Shown here: positions 37,212-50,100 of the stretch, in pieces
How the letters are laid out: every line of letters starts with the position of its first letter
Position numbering within the stretch: the stretch's first letter is position 1
Source of the DNA: Camillea tinctor
Taxonomy: Eukaryota > Ascomycota > Sordariomycetes > Xylariales > Xylariaceae
Direction of reading: 5' to 3'
Assembly: GCA_022578605.1 (NCBI GenBank)
Contig: MU394076.1
Location: 62,001 to 126,000 of the forward strand
DNA length: 64,000 bases
Position numbers and translations under genes: made by a program
The notes under the pieces: model-generated
Seen by the model: the letters and a program-made list of their open reading frames with translations, nothing else
Database searches by the model: none
What the model was told of the DNA's origin: nothing

Positions 37212-39565
37212 TTAGGTTGCCCACCACATACACCCACAGTCACTCATGTCGTTCCCTAGGCTCCCGCTGCTGTCGCGACTCGTCAAATATTCCTCAAATA
37301 TGCTCCGTTTTGATGCACCACTATTTCCATAATCCGTGTCCTCTTCGTATATCGTTACTTCGATGTAATGACCTTGGGCATCTTTGACTGGAACTGCCTC
37401 TATACCTTCACCCAGAATCTCATATTGCCGGCACACCGGTGGATTCTGGGCATAATCGGGAATACGACGCTCCTCGAGCTTGACGACTCTTGGGAATGGT
37501 GGGTTACTGTTAGGCGGCATAGGCGGCATGCTAAAGAAATCTGGTGTCGCGGAAGACGATGATGAGGTGGCGGTCGTCGTTGATGAGGCAACGGTTTCGG
37601 TGGTCACGAAGGTATCTGAGATCTCTTCTTCCCCGTTGTATGAAGGCTTGAAGTTCCGTGGGAGAATATTTGCCGTGGGACCCGCCGAAGCAACAAATGC
37701 TCTGGCGACATTGGTAGTTGAGGATGTTGGTGTGGGATCCGGAGGTGGAGGGAAGCTGTTGCCGGGGCGACTGAAGCTGCTATTTTGACCTGCGTAGATG
37801 AATGTTTCTAGAATTGTGCTGTCCCAATAGCATATCCATGGTTTGTCACCGGCCTGGGCAATGCCTTTACGCTTGAAATCACCACCAAACAGCATGCGGC
37901 GAGCCTTGTCTGAAGTGGATGACGATGAACCCGGTGATAGAAATTCCTGAGGAATGATAACCGTCTTATTGTAGGGCACTTCGAAAGCCCACGCAGGTCC
38001 TCGTGAAGGCTCAAACGTATCGTTGACGAGTTTGAGCTGCAGATTAGTGAGGTCTGGAGGCTGCATTCCATACGAGTATACTTTTTGGGACGTGGTATAC
38101 GTGTCGTTGAAAGAGAAACTCATAGAGTAGGATAGTACGTCCGGGACACCTGTAAGCTTCTGGATAGACATAGCTAGCTGAGAGAATACAATATTGCAAT
38201 TCCATGTTTGGGCTTGTGTAGTATCCTTGAAACATGTATTTGGCGCACGAGTATTCATAATAGGCAAGCCGAAAGTACCCTCAGGCAAGGGAGGTAGAGA
38301 TGCTGGAACAGTTGATAGAGGTGTAGCATCATATGTGATCGTTGTTACTGCCGGTAATGGGGGTCTAGAAGCATGGTCAGCATAAAGACAAAGCGATGGG
38401 ACATGTGTAATCTATACCTGTCATCCCGTGGCGGGCCTTTTCTTAAATGAGGACCAAAGAGGGTGCCAATTACGGCTCCAAGGACCACTCCCATCATCAA
38501 GAGGACAATAATTGCCAACACTAAAGCCCAACAGGGCACAATACCCCAGACTCGCTTGCGTGCTGCCTCTTTCCACGTCTTGACGGGTTTCTTCTCGTCC
38601 GTTACAGCTAGAGCCGCCGTGTTGATTTCATGATGGCTGGTCTCCGAATTGAAACTCCGTACTGATCGGCGAGACTCGGGAGAGACGGCGCCCCCAAGGT
38701 CTTCGGTTGATGAAAACTCGGGGTTTCTCGTGGCAAGCCCGATACCGCCGGCTCCTGGTATCGCCAACATCGGTTGTGCTGCCACCGGCTGAGGAGTGTC
38801 GATACCTAATGCTTTTCTCTGGTACGCCTCCTCCGGATACCTCGTATAAGGAGGCAACTGCTCCGTGTGGCCATCGGGCCCGATTAGGTCTGCGGCATCC
38901 TCCCCATCCGGCCCTATCCTCCTCTGGTAATTATCGGCCGTGCCGGGAAAGCCAACATTAATATCCCTCTGAACCGGCCCATCTGCCATACTGCTAGCAT
39001 CGACTTCAGGTACAGTGTTTTGTGGATACATGCCATACGGATGCGTCGGCCCCCGGGGTCCATTATACGATCTCTCAGAAACGGGGGCTGTCGATGTTGT
39101 CGCTAGACTGGCAGTCCTGGCCAGCCGCACATCCTGGGGGTACATCTGATAGGGATGCGAGGGCCCCCTCGGCCCATCATAAGGAGCCTCAACAACATTC
39201 ATAAAATTCGAGCTTGTGGACACACTGGAGGCCCTGGTGGGTACGGGATCATTGAACGGGTCCATGGGGGTGCCTTCATTCCGCAGGGTCAAAGATTCGC
39301 GATGTTTATGCGGCTTCGAGATACTTGATGGCCGGGGCGATGCGACGCGCGCGGGTGAGATATCAAAAGAAGAAGAGACAGAGGGCCTCGACACGTGAGA
39401 AACATTGTGATTATGTGCGACTTCTGGTGGTCGAAAGCCGTCGGATACTGCCATTGCCTGCAGGTCATAGTCGTCATCGTCGGACTGGACATTAGAAAAC
39501 CTCACCGACGCTCTCAGAGAGCCGCTGCGGTCCAGCTCGGACGCCTTGTCGTTGGAACCGCCCAT
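37212..39565 (-). CDS. Large single-pass membrane protein (fungal family of unknown function)
   Basis: Exons: 39565-38418 and 38364-37212, 766 aa; the intron is only 53 nt. The N-terminal 335 residues are disordered and carry two copies of a 16-residue motif, Y(D/N)GPRGP(S/T)HPYxMYPQ (129-144 and 167-182), plus two IGPDG units. One membrane helix follows a basic patch (KRVWGIVPCWALVLAIIVLLMMGVVLG, about 338-370). The C-terminal 390 residues hold NxS/T sites, several cysteines and a Ser/Thr-rich stretch (about 600-620). The order fits a type II protein with the C-terminal domain in the lumen or outside. I believe similar proteins are common in Pezizomycotina, sometimes labelled 'glycoprotease family', but no protease motif is visible. 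Confidence 0.82.
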
Positions 39566-42500
39566 GGCTACTGAGAGTAAAGGGGGAAAAGTTGTCTTTC
39601 TCGGTCGGCGTCGGTGGATTACAACATCAGCAGGTCGACGACGGACGACCTTGGCCCCAAAAGGTCATCGAATAAAAATCAAAAACCCCCTTTAAACCCC
39701 CAACCTATCCTTTTGTTGTGATGAGTATTACTATTTCCCTATTATTCCCTTTCTCTCTCACTCTCCCTTTCGTCTCGCGTTCGTGTTGGGTCCGTTGGGT
39801 TGATATTTGGCGATTACAAAGTTTTTGGCTGTTGTATACAAATGAAGATTGGGTCGGACAAGTAAGAAGTGAGAGATGGAGTGGCTGTACAAGTCGAAGG
39901 GGGCCCGCAGTTCATCAGGGGCCAACTCGCTGTTAGTGGGTTTCGGACTTTTGGGTTGTTTGGGGAGAGGGGGGGGTAGGGGTGGTAGGGGGAAAAGAAA
40001 AGAATGGGTCCGGCACGCCTAGTTTACACTATAACAAGTTCCTTCCTACTTTACAAGTAAAGCAACTGGACAGGGGTCTTTCCTAGCGCCTGGGCACCCA
40101 AGCCAGACCGAGTCCTCATTGGATTGGCGCTTTTTTTTTTTCTTCTCTCCCTTTACTTTTTTTTTTTCTTTTCCTTTTTTAACTTTACTCTAAATTTTAA
40201 TTTTTTACCGTATCCCGTCTTTTTCTTTTTTTTTTCTTCCCGTCTCTCCCTTAGACTTTTTCTCTATTGCTACACTACATTATCTACCTTAACCACCGGT
40301 CTTACTACATATCGGAACCACCCCCCTGCTAAATTCAAGTATACACTAGTCAGGTTGGAAAAATTGATGGGTACAATACGGTCGATCACTAACGTCCTAG
40401 GTTAGGTCTCGTCTAGTTTGGATTTTCCTACCTCCTCGCTCATCAATGCTCACTCAGCCTGTTCGTCAGGTCATCATTCTTCCTTTTGATTGCTTGGCGA
40501 TGTAATCTCATTAAGGTTTATTGATGAGCGCGTTGCAACTCACCAGGGGACGATGGCGAAGGAGCTCAACTCCAGAGTTCCAGACGACCCGGCCGAGTAG
40601 AGTGCACGTTGAGCGCTCGTCCAATTGCCCTGTTTTTATGTCGTAATCCGCAATGAATCATTGATGACAATTGTTACATTTGCTTGGCACCCACACATGG
40701 TGCAGAGCAGTTGCACTTTGAACCGAGATGGTAATATATGTACTGCAAAGATGGATTCGCTGCACGCACTTGAGCCTATTCTGCAAGGGATGAGCACTTC
40801 CGGTCCATAGCAGCATGGACACCACCTTACCTTACCTTACCAACAGCCATTTGAAGAAAATGAGAATTTGGAAGGAGAGAGAGAGAGGGGGGGGTTTTCT
40901 GTTCTGTACCCAGACTACAAGACTACCAGACCAGAGACTACCAGAGCGCCATACCTAGTACTGCTAATACGCCGGACAAAAAAGTTAACGTTCCAGGCGG
41001 GGTGGAGTTGCTGATGTTGTGGTGGTGTTCAAGGCCATTGTACAAGGTTTATAGGGTTTCAAGAAGCATCATTCGCTGGGTTTCTGCCCAAGAGTTTTTC
41101 CCTGAGTTTCCCGATCGGCGCCCTCAGATCTCCAAGATAACTCTTTCTTCATAGTATGTATAGTCGGTCCTCTTGATCGGTATCCGCCAACTACCAGATC
41201 TATCCCTTGCGGCTACTAGGCCCTAAAAAGAGATGAGAGTAAACACAATCAGTCAAGATAGCTATATCTTCATGTTCACATGATGGTTCTTATCTGATGC
41301 GAGATCTGAAGCCATGTAACAGCGCAAAGAGGAAGGTGAAGGGGGGTAAGGGCGGGCTATTTCCAGATCACAGTTTCAGAGCGAGACTTTTCATGGCATG
41401 TAGCGAAACCTGCCAGCGGGTCAGACAGAAACAGTATACGAGAAATAAATAAGATAACAAAACACGACACCAACAGCCAGAAAAGAAACAATCGAAGCAA
41501 ATGTTTGATGCTATTTACTTACTTATTTATTTACCTATTCATTAGGTACTCATTTGATTTATTTTAATTGACGATATATTCGCGAGTTGAAGAGGAGGGT
41601 GTTGTTTAAACTAACACATGGATGCATATATTCGTTCCTACATGTACCGGACCGGAAGGTCGTTATACTTAGATTCACCTGTTTGGAAGGACGTCCGACC
41701 GGTTAATGTCATGGATCAGATGACTCAAACAGCCCTGGGGCGCCAAAAAAAAAAGGTTTAGGTATATTCCCGGTTGTAGTACAGTACAGGTCCGTTTATA
41801 CGATTCAGTATCATACCCGCAGCCTTCGGTTTCCCACAACATGTCAACATTGGTTTCTAGGCCATGCTTGTTTTCAATAGTAAGACACAAATTAACATAA
41901 CCACAGCGTATAACTCGCGACCATGTCTACTCCGTACCGTGGGAGACACGATATATTTAAATATGACGTAACAACTTGTAGCCAATAAAAAAGGCCCGTG
42001 AGGTATGTATCCATACATATAGTGAAAGTCATGGTCCGCTAGAGCCGGTAGTTAAGAAGTCTAATAAGGATTGAGTGACACCAGCCTGCTAGTGCCAATA
42101 GTTTAGTCCCAACTGGTAAAAGGTATTTGGGAGCAGCGGCTTTTGCCGTTAATGGAAGACCAGAGTACTAGACTCTAGAGACTCTAGAATTATTCCCGTC
42201 ACGAGCAGTTGACTATAAGATGATAGAATTGTTCCGCGGGCTAACTTGACATTGGCATCAATGCGAGCTTAACATCTGATCCCTATCTAAACTTCAATAT
42301 TATTTGTCTCTCGGGTTGGTCACCAGTCTACTGACCTCAAAAGAGTTCATAATAGATTCGCAAAGGCCGAAAATGCACCTAGTATTGGTATTGCACAATT
42401 TTATCCGGAAATGTTATTGTCGCACGAGCCAATAAATACGGATCCGTATAGACTAGTACTAAATACTCTAGGTTGGGTCAGGTTAATAAACTTCATCTTT

Positions 42501-43300
42501 CCTAATTATTAACATATACATTTAACCTAGTATCATATTTAAGTGCCTACTATATGTAGGAGACATGAGTACTATAAAGGAAAAAAAAAAATTTTTTAGA
42601 TAGGTGAGCACGAGAACGGCGCGGAATTGTTAGTTTGTCGATTCTGGTCGCATGTGGTGAACCGGTGGTGAACAAGTTGACCCCAAACTCAAAGTTCTTA
42701 CGATCTAGCCGGCCCACTCGGAATACGATCCTAATTGTACTCCACTATCATGCGCGCTAATAATAAATCATTAGCACGCTCGCGATAACTCCGGGAAAGT
42801 CTAGTGTCATTCTAGCGTTGAAGAAGGTTTTAAAGTTGCGTGCTTGCAACGTAGTTGCTAAGGTTCATTAATGATTACCTAAGTGAAGGGGAAGGTGTAA
42901 GCCAAAGTGTAGATACCGGGCAGGTTAGCGAAAAGAAAGAGCCATCTTCTGCTTTTATGAATATTAGTAAGACGTACTTCCACCAATACCTACTAACCCA
43001 GGTTCACCCTTTCTCTCGATACCCTTTTCTTTATCCTCTCAATGCAGAGCCTTAAAAGTAATTTACCAGACAGCCAGACCAACGAAACCGAAAATACACG
43101 AGCGAAGCGGGGGGTAGCCTGTTGACTAAAAACGGACTAAGTTGCTCGTATCTCAGAGAACATGCATTATTCATGAATTACTACAACTATTACTTCCACC
43201 AAGCTCAGATCTAAAGTCACACCCACAGGAGGGGTTGGCATTGCAACTCTACCCAGCAAGTCCTGCGCCGGTTCTTCTAGGCCTCACAGCCGCAAAACCA
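39566..43300. other. 3.7-kb intergenic region
   Basis: Holds the promoter of the minus-strand membrane protein and, at the far end, that of the aminotransferase. A G-rich tract lies at 39962-39992 and T/C-rich low-complexity at about 40130-40260. Tandem CCTTA units lie near 40827-40840. Much of 41400-42600 is AT-rich. A TGACTCA heptamer occurs at 41721-41727, far from any start. I see no gene. Confidence 0.55.
39962..39992 (+). repeat. G-quadruplex-type tract upstream of the membrane protein gene
   Basis: Four plus-strand G runs (4, 8, 4 and 5 G) with loops of 2-5 bases. It is about 400 bp upstream of the minus-strand start at 39565, so it is C-rich on the coding strand of that gene. Confidence 0.65.
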
Positions 43301-44718
43301 ATGTCCTCCAACCCGGTCCCCTTCGGGAAAGCAATGCGTGATGCTCATTTCAGCTTCTCCCCATCCTACACCCCGCTGAACCACGGCTCGTTTGGGGCTT
43401 TCCCTTTGGCGGTTCGTGACTATCAGCGCAAGTTGTAGCAGGAGACCGAGGCTAGGCCAGACACCTTCATCCGTCTCGTCTATCCCAAACTGTTACATCA
43501 AGCTAGAGGTGCCGTAGCTCCCTTGCTAGGCGCAGAAGTTGATGAAGTAGTCTTTGTGCCGAACGCTCTCACAGGTATTAATACCATACTAAGAAACCTT
43601 ACATACCAAGACGGTGATGTCGTGCTTTACTTCAGTACCATATATGATTCGTGTCTCAAGACGATAAAGTCTATAGAAGAGTCAAATCCGGTCAGAGGAT
43701 TTGCTATCGACTTGACCTACCCTATTGAAGATGGATGTATACTTGACATGTTTCGTGCTGCTATCTTCCAGGTCCAACTCCAAGGGAAGAAGGTGAAGCT
43801 TGCCATGTTCGACACTGTACTTACCTTTCCCGGTGTATGTTTCCCATGGGAGCCGCTGGTCGGTATTTGCCAGCAGTATGGCATCCTGAGTTGCATAGAC
43901 GGTGCCCACGGTATCGGCCACCTCGACCTGACCCATCTTGCTCGGATTGGGCCGGATTTCTTCATCAGCAATTGCTACAAGTGAGCTTGCCCATCCCTGT
44001 CCCTTCTTTCGTCTCACAAGTCTCCTCCGCAGCTGAAGTTGATGCGCACAGGTGGCTTATGGTGCCTCGCGGGTGTGCGATATTATATGTACCTCGTCGA
44101 AATCATCATCTCATCAGAACAACCTATCCGACTGCGGAAGGCTACATGCCTGCTGCGCAGCGAGACGGAGTCTCGCATACAGAATATTTCGTCAAGTTGT
44201 TTGAAAAGGTTTCGACCGTTGACACCACGCCGTATATCTGCGTGCTAGAGTCGATAAAATTCCGTGAGCAAGTCTGTGGGGGTGAGAAGAGAGTGCAGGA
44301 TTATTGCAAGACAATCGCCCGCGAAGGCGGCAAATTAATGGCAGTCACAATGGGAACGGAGGTCCTCGAGAACGAAACGGGATCTCTTGGTGAATGCTGC
44401 TTCACAAACGTGAGACTACCTTTAGAGATTAAGCAGGATGACGTAGCGACACGAGGATCACACAGAGAAAGGGATGCTGCAGGAGGCATATCTCTTAATG
44501 AAGCCCAAGCGGTGGCGGACTGGATAACGGAAAGAAGCGTGAATGAATTCGACTCGTTTATTGCAACGAGGTTTTACGCCGGCGTCTTCTGGACGAGATT
44601 GTCTGGCCAGATATATCTCGACCACGGAGACTTCAGGTGGGCTGCTCATGTCCTGCTCGACCTTTGCACTCGAGTGAAAGAGGGGAAATGGAAGCATATC
44701 TCTGAACCAGTTTTTTGA
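43301..44718 (+). pseudogene. Class V aminotransferase (isopenicillin N epimerase-like) with an in-frame TAG
   Basis: PLP-dependent fold-type I enzyme resembling fungal isopenicillin N epimerase / cysteine-desulfurase-like proteins. Exons: 43301-43980 and 44052-44718, 449 codons. Start MSSNPVPFGKAMRDAHFSF, then the hallmark YTPLNHGSFGAFP. Codon 46 (43436-43438) is TAG, where the family normally has an uninterrupted QxETEARPD segment; the frame continues without loss. The PLP-binding Asp (CIDGAHGIGHLDL) and Schiff-base Lys (SNCYK|WLMVPRGCA, Lys227, codon split by the intron) are intact, and the tail reads to a normal stop. A single C-to-T change of CAG would create this stop. It is therefore a recent pseudogene, a readthrough gene or a sequence error. 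The context UAG CAG GAG is only half of the CARYYA readthrough signal. A 33-nt intron removing the stop is too short. Confidence 0.8.
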
Positions 44719-46530
44719 ATAATGCATGAGCTGCGAGCTGAGAGCAATTCGTAACCTCGCACATCAGCGTTCTTTTTTTTCAGCAACATTAAAACCTCAT
44801 GATCGTTACACAACCATACATATATATGTGTGTGTATTGTATATATATGATCTGTTTCCAATCTAATGAGAACCCGAATAAGTTGGCAGCCGGTCGGACA
44901 GGGACGGCTGCTAAGCAAGGTGGAGGGATCATCACATTACAGTAGTTTCGTTTTTATATTTCCCTTGTTGCTCGGACAAGGCTACATCACCCTGCTTGTC
45001 GCACTCCTGTACCAACTGCATCAGAGACAATAACGCCGAGGTCCGAGATGAGAGACGCTAAGCCATGTGGTCATCAAGATTTATACCGTTAATGAAACGA
45101 CAGCGCATGCGGGGAAGGTCGAAGGGGGCAAGGGGTTTCAAAGTGTAGGTATAACTAACTCGTCCATTTGTCTGTCTGTCCGATCTAGCGGACACGGCAG
45201 AAATAAGACATGTTACTCCAGAGAAACCATACTACCTAGATAGGTCCCCTTCGATCTTCTAACTCAATTTTTCTTACATCCCCCTTTAAGGAGGATAGAA
45301 CGACTAAAATAGTAGCGAGCAAAAGGGGACATTATACTAAAACCCAATGGTACCCGATGAAAGCCTCAAGCCGGAGACTTATCCACTGCAAATGAAAATG
45401 AAATAAATGGGGAGCCCGCCCACATAAACTCTCGGGTGATGAGGCTTAAAAATCCGAAGCTTCTCGAATGCGAAAAGTGGTAAGGAGAGCTCCAGACAAG
45501 AACCTATTCTGGGCAAAAGGAGAGCGCCGAGGAGGGAGGGATGTTTCAGAGTTGTGCAGTGTGAGCTGTTACCTTTGCGACCTTCGTCTTAACGTGCGAA
45601 ACAAGGCGATGTGGCTTTGAGAGGGGTCAGATCCTCGAGTTCATTGGTTGCAAGCCTGCTGTTGCGCAAATACGGATGTATTATTGGATAGAAACGAGGC
45701 ATACCCAGCTTGGAGAGGGGATGGAAAGAAAGAGGGAAACAAAAAGACAAAGAAGGAGAAGAAGGGGGGGAGAGGTTACAGAATGCTATAACCTACTTAA
45801 CCTCGCCGATGTCCTATCAATGCTGACTGTCGCCGCGACAGGGCGCCCTGATCCAGTGACACACCATCTATTCGCACAGGTGCATGAACATATGCAGGCG
45901 AAAGACGCCCATCCACGAACAGATTCTTGCCGTGATTTGGTGATAGATACTTGTTCTGGCTTCGCCGGGACATTCGCAGCTAGGGATATGACTATCAGCC
46001 TCTATACCCTGCACTTATAGCCACATCTCAAGGTGCTTCGCAGAGCGACTGATAGTGTTATTGGATTGATGCATGGGGTTCAGGGGCTTGGTCGCCCGGC
46101 CACGCGGGCGCTGTTATAATAGGGCATGATGATCGAGTCCGCGTCCGGCACGAAGGCAGCTTGCATCACCATCATATTGTAGGAATGTATATAACATCGC
46201 CCTGTATCGCCCGATCGTCTGCTGGCCTTATTCAGTCCTTCTGACCTTTCCTTTGCTCTTTTATTTATCTACTCTAGCAACAAAGCTCACATCCTTAGCA
46301 ACGAACTTGTTCCTCAGGTCTCATACTAGAGACATCATCACAAGGCTGTATAAGCTTCAAGACCTTATGAGCTGTCTACATCTAAGAACCATTACAGCAT
46401 AGGGTCTCTCTATACATCCGATCAGACCTCCACTTTGAACGCTGCCACTGCCCTCCCGAGTACTATTATAACCTACATTTATTCATCCACCCCTATCCGC
46501 CAGCTGTTCCCATCACGAAAAGAAAGAAAA
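44719..46530. other. 1.8-kb intergenic region
   Basis: Promoter of the proline-rich gene lies at the right end, with a CT-rich leader. A 114-codon frame at 45676-46020 begins with an Arg/Lys-rich stretch and shows no family; I leave it unannotated. Confidence 0.5.
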
Positions 46531-47181
46531 ATGAACCCACACGACCCCCAAGGCAGTGGTCCATACGGCTCGGACACCTCATCCTTCTACTCGATACGGT
46601 CGGGGTCCGTCGGGTCCGACCGGTCTAGCGGCTCGGCCCAGTCCTTTTGGTCGAGCTCGGAGTCGCAATCCTTTGTGTACGTCGAGGACCCGCGGGGCTG
46701 CTACGGCGTGCGCGGCGCGGTGACCCGGCAGCGCGACAAGCACGACGACCGCCGCGTCCGCATCGCCGCGCACATCCTCAGCGGGCCCTTCGCCCGGTCC
46801 TCCAAGCTGCTCTACCGCAGCGACAAGAAGCACCGCTGCTGCGAGGACGGCAACGGACCCTGCTGCCGCGGCCGCCGCTCGAGGTCCGTTAGCCGCAGCA
46901 GGCATCACCCCCAGCAGCAGTACCAGCACCCCGAGGCCGCTTTCAACGGCCCCCCACCCCCGATGCCCATGCCCCCGATGCACCCTCACGGACCGCCGCC
47001 TCCGCGACCACCACCCCCGCCGCAGCCTCCCCTGCATCAGCACCCGCCGGCTACAGGCTTCGAGAACGGCTTCATCCAGATCCCGCCGGCTGGGGCACCG
47101 ATGCCGCCCCGGCAAGGGGGACACGACGATCCCGGTTGGGGGTGGGATCAGCGAGGACGTCATGTCGAGGTCTTCGACTAA
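46531..47181 (+). CDS. Proline-rich protein with a Cys/Arg patch, unknown family
   Basis: Single exon, 216 aa, strong GC-rich codon bias that starts at the ATG and ends at the stop, which supports real coding. Residues 1-50 are Ser/Gly-rich (SDTSSFYSIRSGS). Residues 50-95 form the only part likely to fold (FVYVEDPRGCYGVRGAVTRQ, then RIAAHILSGPFARSSKLLYR). Then come two Cys pairs in a basic patch (Cys103-104, 111-112; HRCCEDGNGPCCRGRR) and an SRSVSRSR run. The last 90 residues are Pro/His-rich with PPPP runs. No signal peptide or membrane helix. I do not recognise it. Confidence 0.68.
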   Translation: MNPHDPQGSGPYGSDTSSFYSIRSGSVGSDRSSGSAQSFWSSSESQSFVYVEDPRGCYGVRGAVTRQRDKHDDRRVRIAAHILSGPFARSSKLLYRSDKKHRCCEDGNGPCCRGRRSRSVSRSRHHPQQQYQHPEAAFNGPPPPMPMPPMHPHGPPPPRPPPPPQPPLHQHPPATGFENGFIQIPPAGAPMPPRQGGHDDPGWGWDQRGRHVEVFD

Positions 47182-50100
47182 GAGGGTTGTGCTACACTGT
47201 CCACCACGGCTTTCCCTCAATCGATGACATCCCCTAGAGGGGCTAGTGCAGCATGACCTATCTATGCAACTTAATCTTACCTTTCTTTGCCTTCCCTGTC
47301 TAGGAATTATCTCTACAGCACTATTCAGGGAGGTTTCTTTGTTGAGTTTCATTGGATGGCGTTTAGACCCTGCTTTTTCTTTCCCCTGAGTCTGATGAAA
47401 AAGGGGGGCTGTCTCATTCCCTCTCTTACCCCTCCCAGCCATTTCTTCATCTGCTACGACGAAACGAATTTATGATTTTACAACTTCACGAGAACAATGA
47501 TTTTTACTATTATCGTTATTACTACTACTACGACGACTATCATTTGCTTTGTCACACTGCGAACAGGAATCGGGGTTCAGAGATTGTTCGACAATTCTTC
47601 ATTCTTTATTATTTATTGATTTTCTTCGCTTTACCATACTTTTTTCTTTCCTTTCTTCCGTATTAGATACCCTACCCTTGAAAAATATTTGTATATAGAC
47701 TATATTTAGCAGTTCTTTTCTTATTCATTTAATCCATTTCGTTTATATCCCGAGTTAATTTTGGAAAAGAGGAGATGAATTCTGGTTTTGATAAGTATAA
47801 CCTAGGAAGAGGAGATAGTATAGGAGTTCTTACTAGCAGAGAGGGGACGCTTGACAGTCTTTTCATATCATATTAAATATATGTGTTTCTCTCAGCCATC
47901 CCCTTCACATTCTAATGCTGAAACCTCAACAAGCCACACACACGTACGCGGGGGGGAGAGAGTAACGCAAGGGGGAGATGTCGAGTTGGTAGGGTAGGAC
48001 AATACTTCCTTACCTATAATATTTGCTGACCGCTTAGCTACCTGTATTATAGTTATTCACAAGGGTCGACCCGCGAACCGTTATCAGCAGTTGCAGGTCC
48101 CCCCTTTTCCCTCCCTCACCTTCGGGTCCGAAAGGCATTTTCTAGTATTTCTAGTTCCCTGATATCTAGTGTAAGGCAACCAACCTACTGCATGTCATCT
48201 ACTTCCTATCGAATGATTGCTCAATTCGCCCTGTTGTGTGTTGGCTACGTAGGTAAGTTGCCTTGGAGCTAGCCAGGCAGGCAGGCAGACAGGCAGGCAA
48301 AGCAAGGTAGGTATGGGCAGGGTAAGATGTATTCTGTCGTGATTGCTCAGTGTCCCCTTGCCCGTTTTCGTAAAACCTTGGCACTTATGTGAGGATCTTT
48401 AAGGTGGGATGAGATGAGGAATGAGATGATTGGTGTAAGCTTATTTCTAAACCCCGAAGCTCTAGTTAAGATTCTTTTCCTCTTTTGGCAACCTTACTCC
48501 ATCTTCTCTATCTCCTCCTATCTCCTTTCCATCCACTTCCGCTTCGGTGAGAGATGGTCAAAAGAAGATAGGCTACTAGAATAGTGAGATTTAGTTGCTT
48601 GGAGACCGGATTGGTGAATGGATAAACAGGAAATCACAGGACCTTGCTCTATTATTAAATAGACTGCCTGATACTTTTTGGTCGGATATTGTATGAGTAA
48701 GTCATACCGATATTTCACTCCCCTTCTTACACGAGACAATTTTCCTACCGCAATAGCCAACCTATCTCCAAGATATACTAGGTGTTTGGATCAAGTCAAT
48801 CTCGTTGCACTACATATTTAGTTATCAATATGTCAGTTGATCTAAATACATATGTAGGTAACCTACCAGGAAGTAGTTGCCATGGTAGTTGACGCATCCA
48901 AAGATTCGACTTATTGGCCCTGCCTGCATAGCCACATGGGGTAAAATGGCCAATAACAGCTTTTGAGCTTCTGAACACTACTAGTGACACTGCATCATAA
49001 TAGAGGTAAACTATAGGCAGAAAGAGGGAGCCATGAACCACTAACATATCCCAATCTCACCTGCATATAGACTTAGGTATGTACATGGCGTATACTACTG
49101 CAAGTCAGTGAAGAGGAGGCAGCTCGGAACTTACCTGGCCACCGCATTCCAGGTATGTCTACTTACACAAGTACATGCAAGTAAGTTATATAAATTGATT
49201 CAATACCTAAGTTAGGTACTCAGTAGGTAGTTAAACAGGATAATGGTAAGCAAATACACTACGTCTGGTGGATGTCTATCTTGTCTACTATTGGTCACTA
49301 TTACGATAACACATTTATTTTCCCCGAATACACAGCAGCAAAGTCTTGGAAAAATGCATCTCCCTAGGTTTTAGGCTAGTCAGGAGTCATGCAGTTCTAT
49401 TCAGGCGGTTTCAGCTCTGTATTTCACTCTCTCTGGCTGCCTCCACAAATAGTAGTTAACAAGACGGCATGGCCGAAGTAAAAGTCCTTGAGCTCACATA
49501 CCTAGTTAGCTAGGTATTTTGGCTATGACGTATCGGCATACATACATGTATCCTACATGCATGCTACTTGGGACTCAGGGCAACCAAGCAAACTTACATG
49601 CAATTTACTCCTAAATCTCACTCCCCACACCCAACACGCTGGAGAGGGAAAAAAGCCACCATACTTAAGAGGGAGCTGCCTGAAGAACTGGGGAACGAGA
49701 CCGCTGAGCCTCTCTTACAGCCCCGCCTACAGGATCGTGTAAGGCCTACATCAACGGCCGTGACACAATCGGCATATGAAAAGCCATCGTTCTTATTTCT
49801 CTATTGGGCGAACCATTGCTTGGTAGAGTCACAACAGCTTGCTATATCAGCGCGGCATAACCGAACTGGGATAGAAAGAAAGAAAGAAAGAAAGAAACTA
49901 GGCAGGAATCCACAAATGATGGATATACGATGGCGATAATGCTTGTTCACTGCTGTGGTTGTGTTCTAACGCATCATTTGATGTGACTGGGGAAAAGAAA
50001 GAGACAGACAGGGAGAAACTAGATTAGTTGGTGTCGATGTTCGTATTGTGCCATATAAGTCACAAGATAGTATTTAAGACGGTCGATACCCAGACACGGG

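Noticed and set aside
40366..40405. Short ATG frame after a long pyrimidine-rich tract, considered as a first exon
   Set aside because: The frame is 12 codons long and no downstream exon could be joined to a recognisable protein.
41721..41727. TGACTCA heptamer (Gcn4/Cpc1-type site)
   Set aside because: It is more than 1.5 kb from the nearest start codon, and one heptamer is expected by chance in 64 kb.
45676..46020. 114-codon plus-strand frame beginning with an Arg/Lys-rich stretch
   Set aside because: No family, no intron structure or codon bias; the basic start is a purine-rich repeat.
48274..48299. GGCA repeat considered as a CRISPR-like or satellite array
   Set aside because: It is a simple tetranucleotide microsatellite with no spacers.
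49568..49939. 123-codon frame ending in an Arg/Lys repeat
   Set aside because: The end is a GAAA microsatellite and the rest shows no domain or codon bias.
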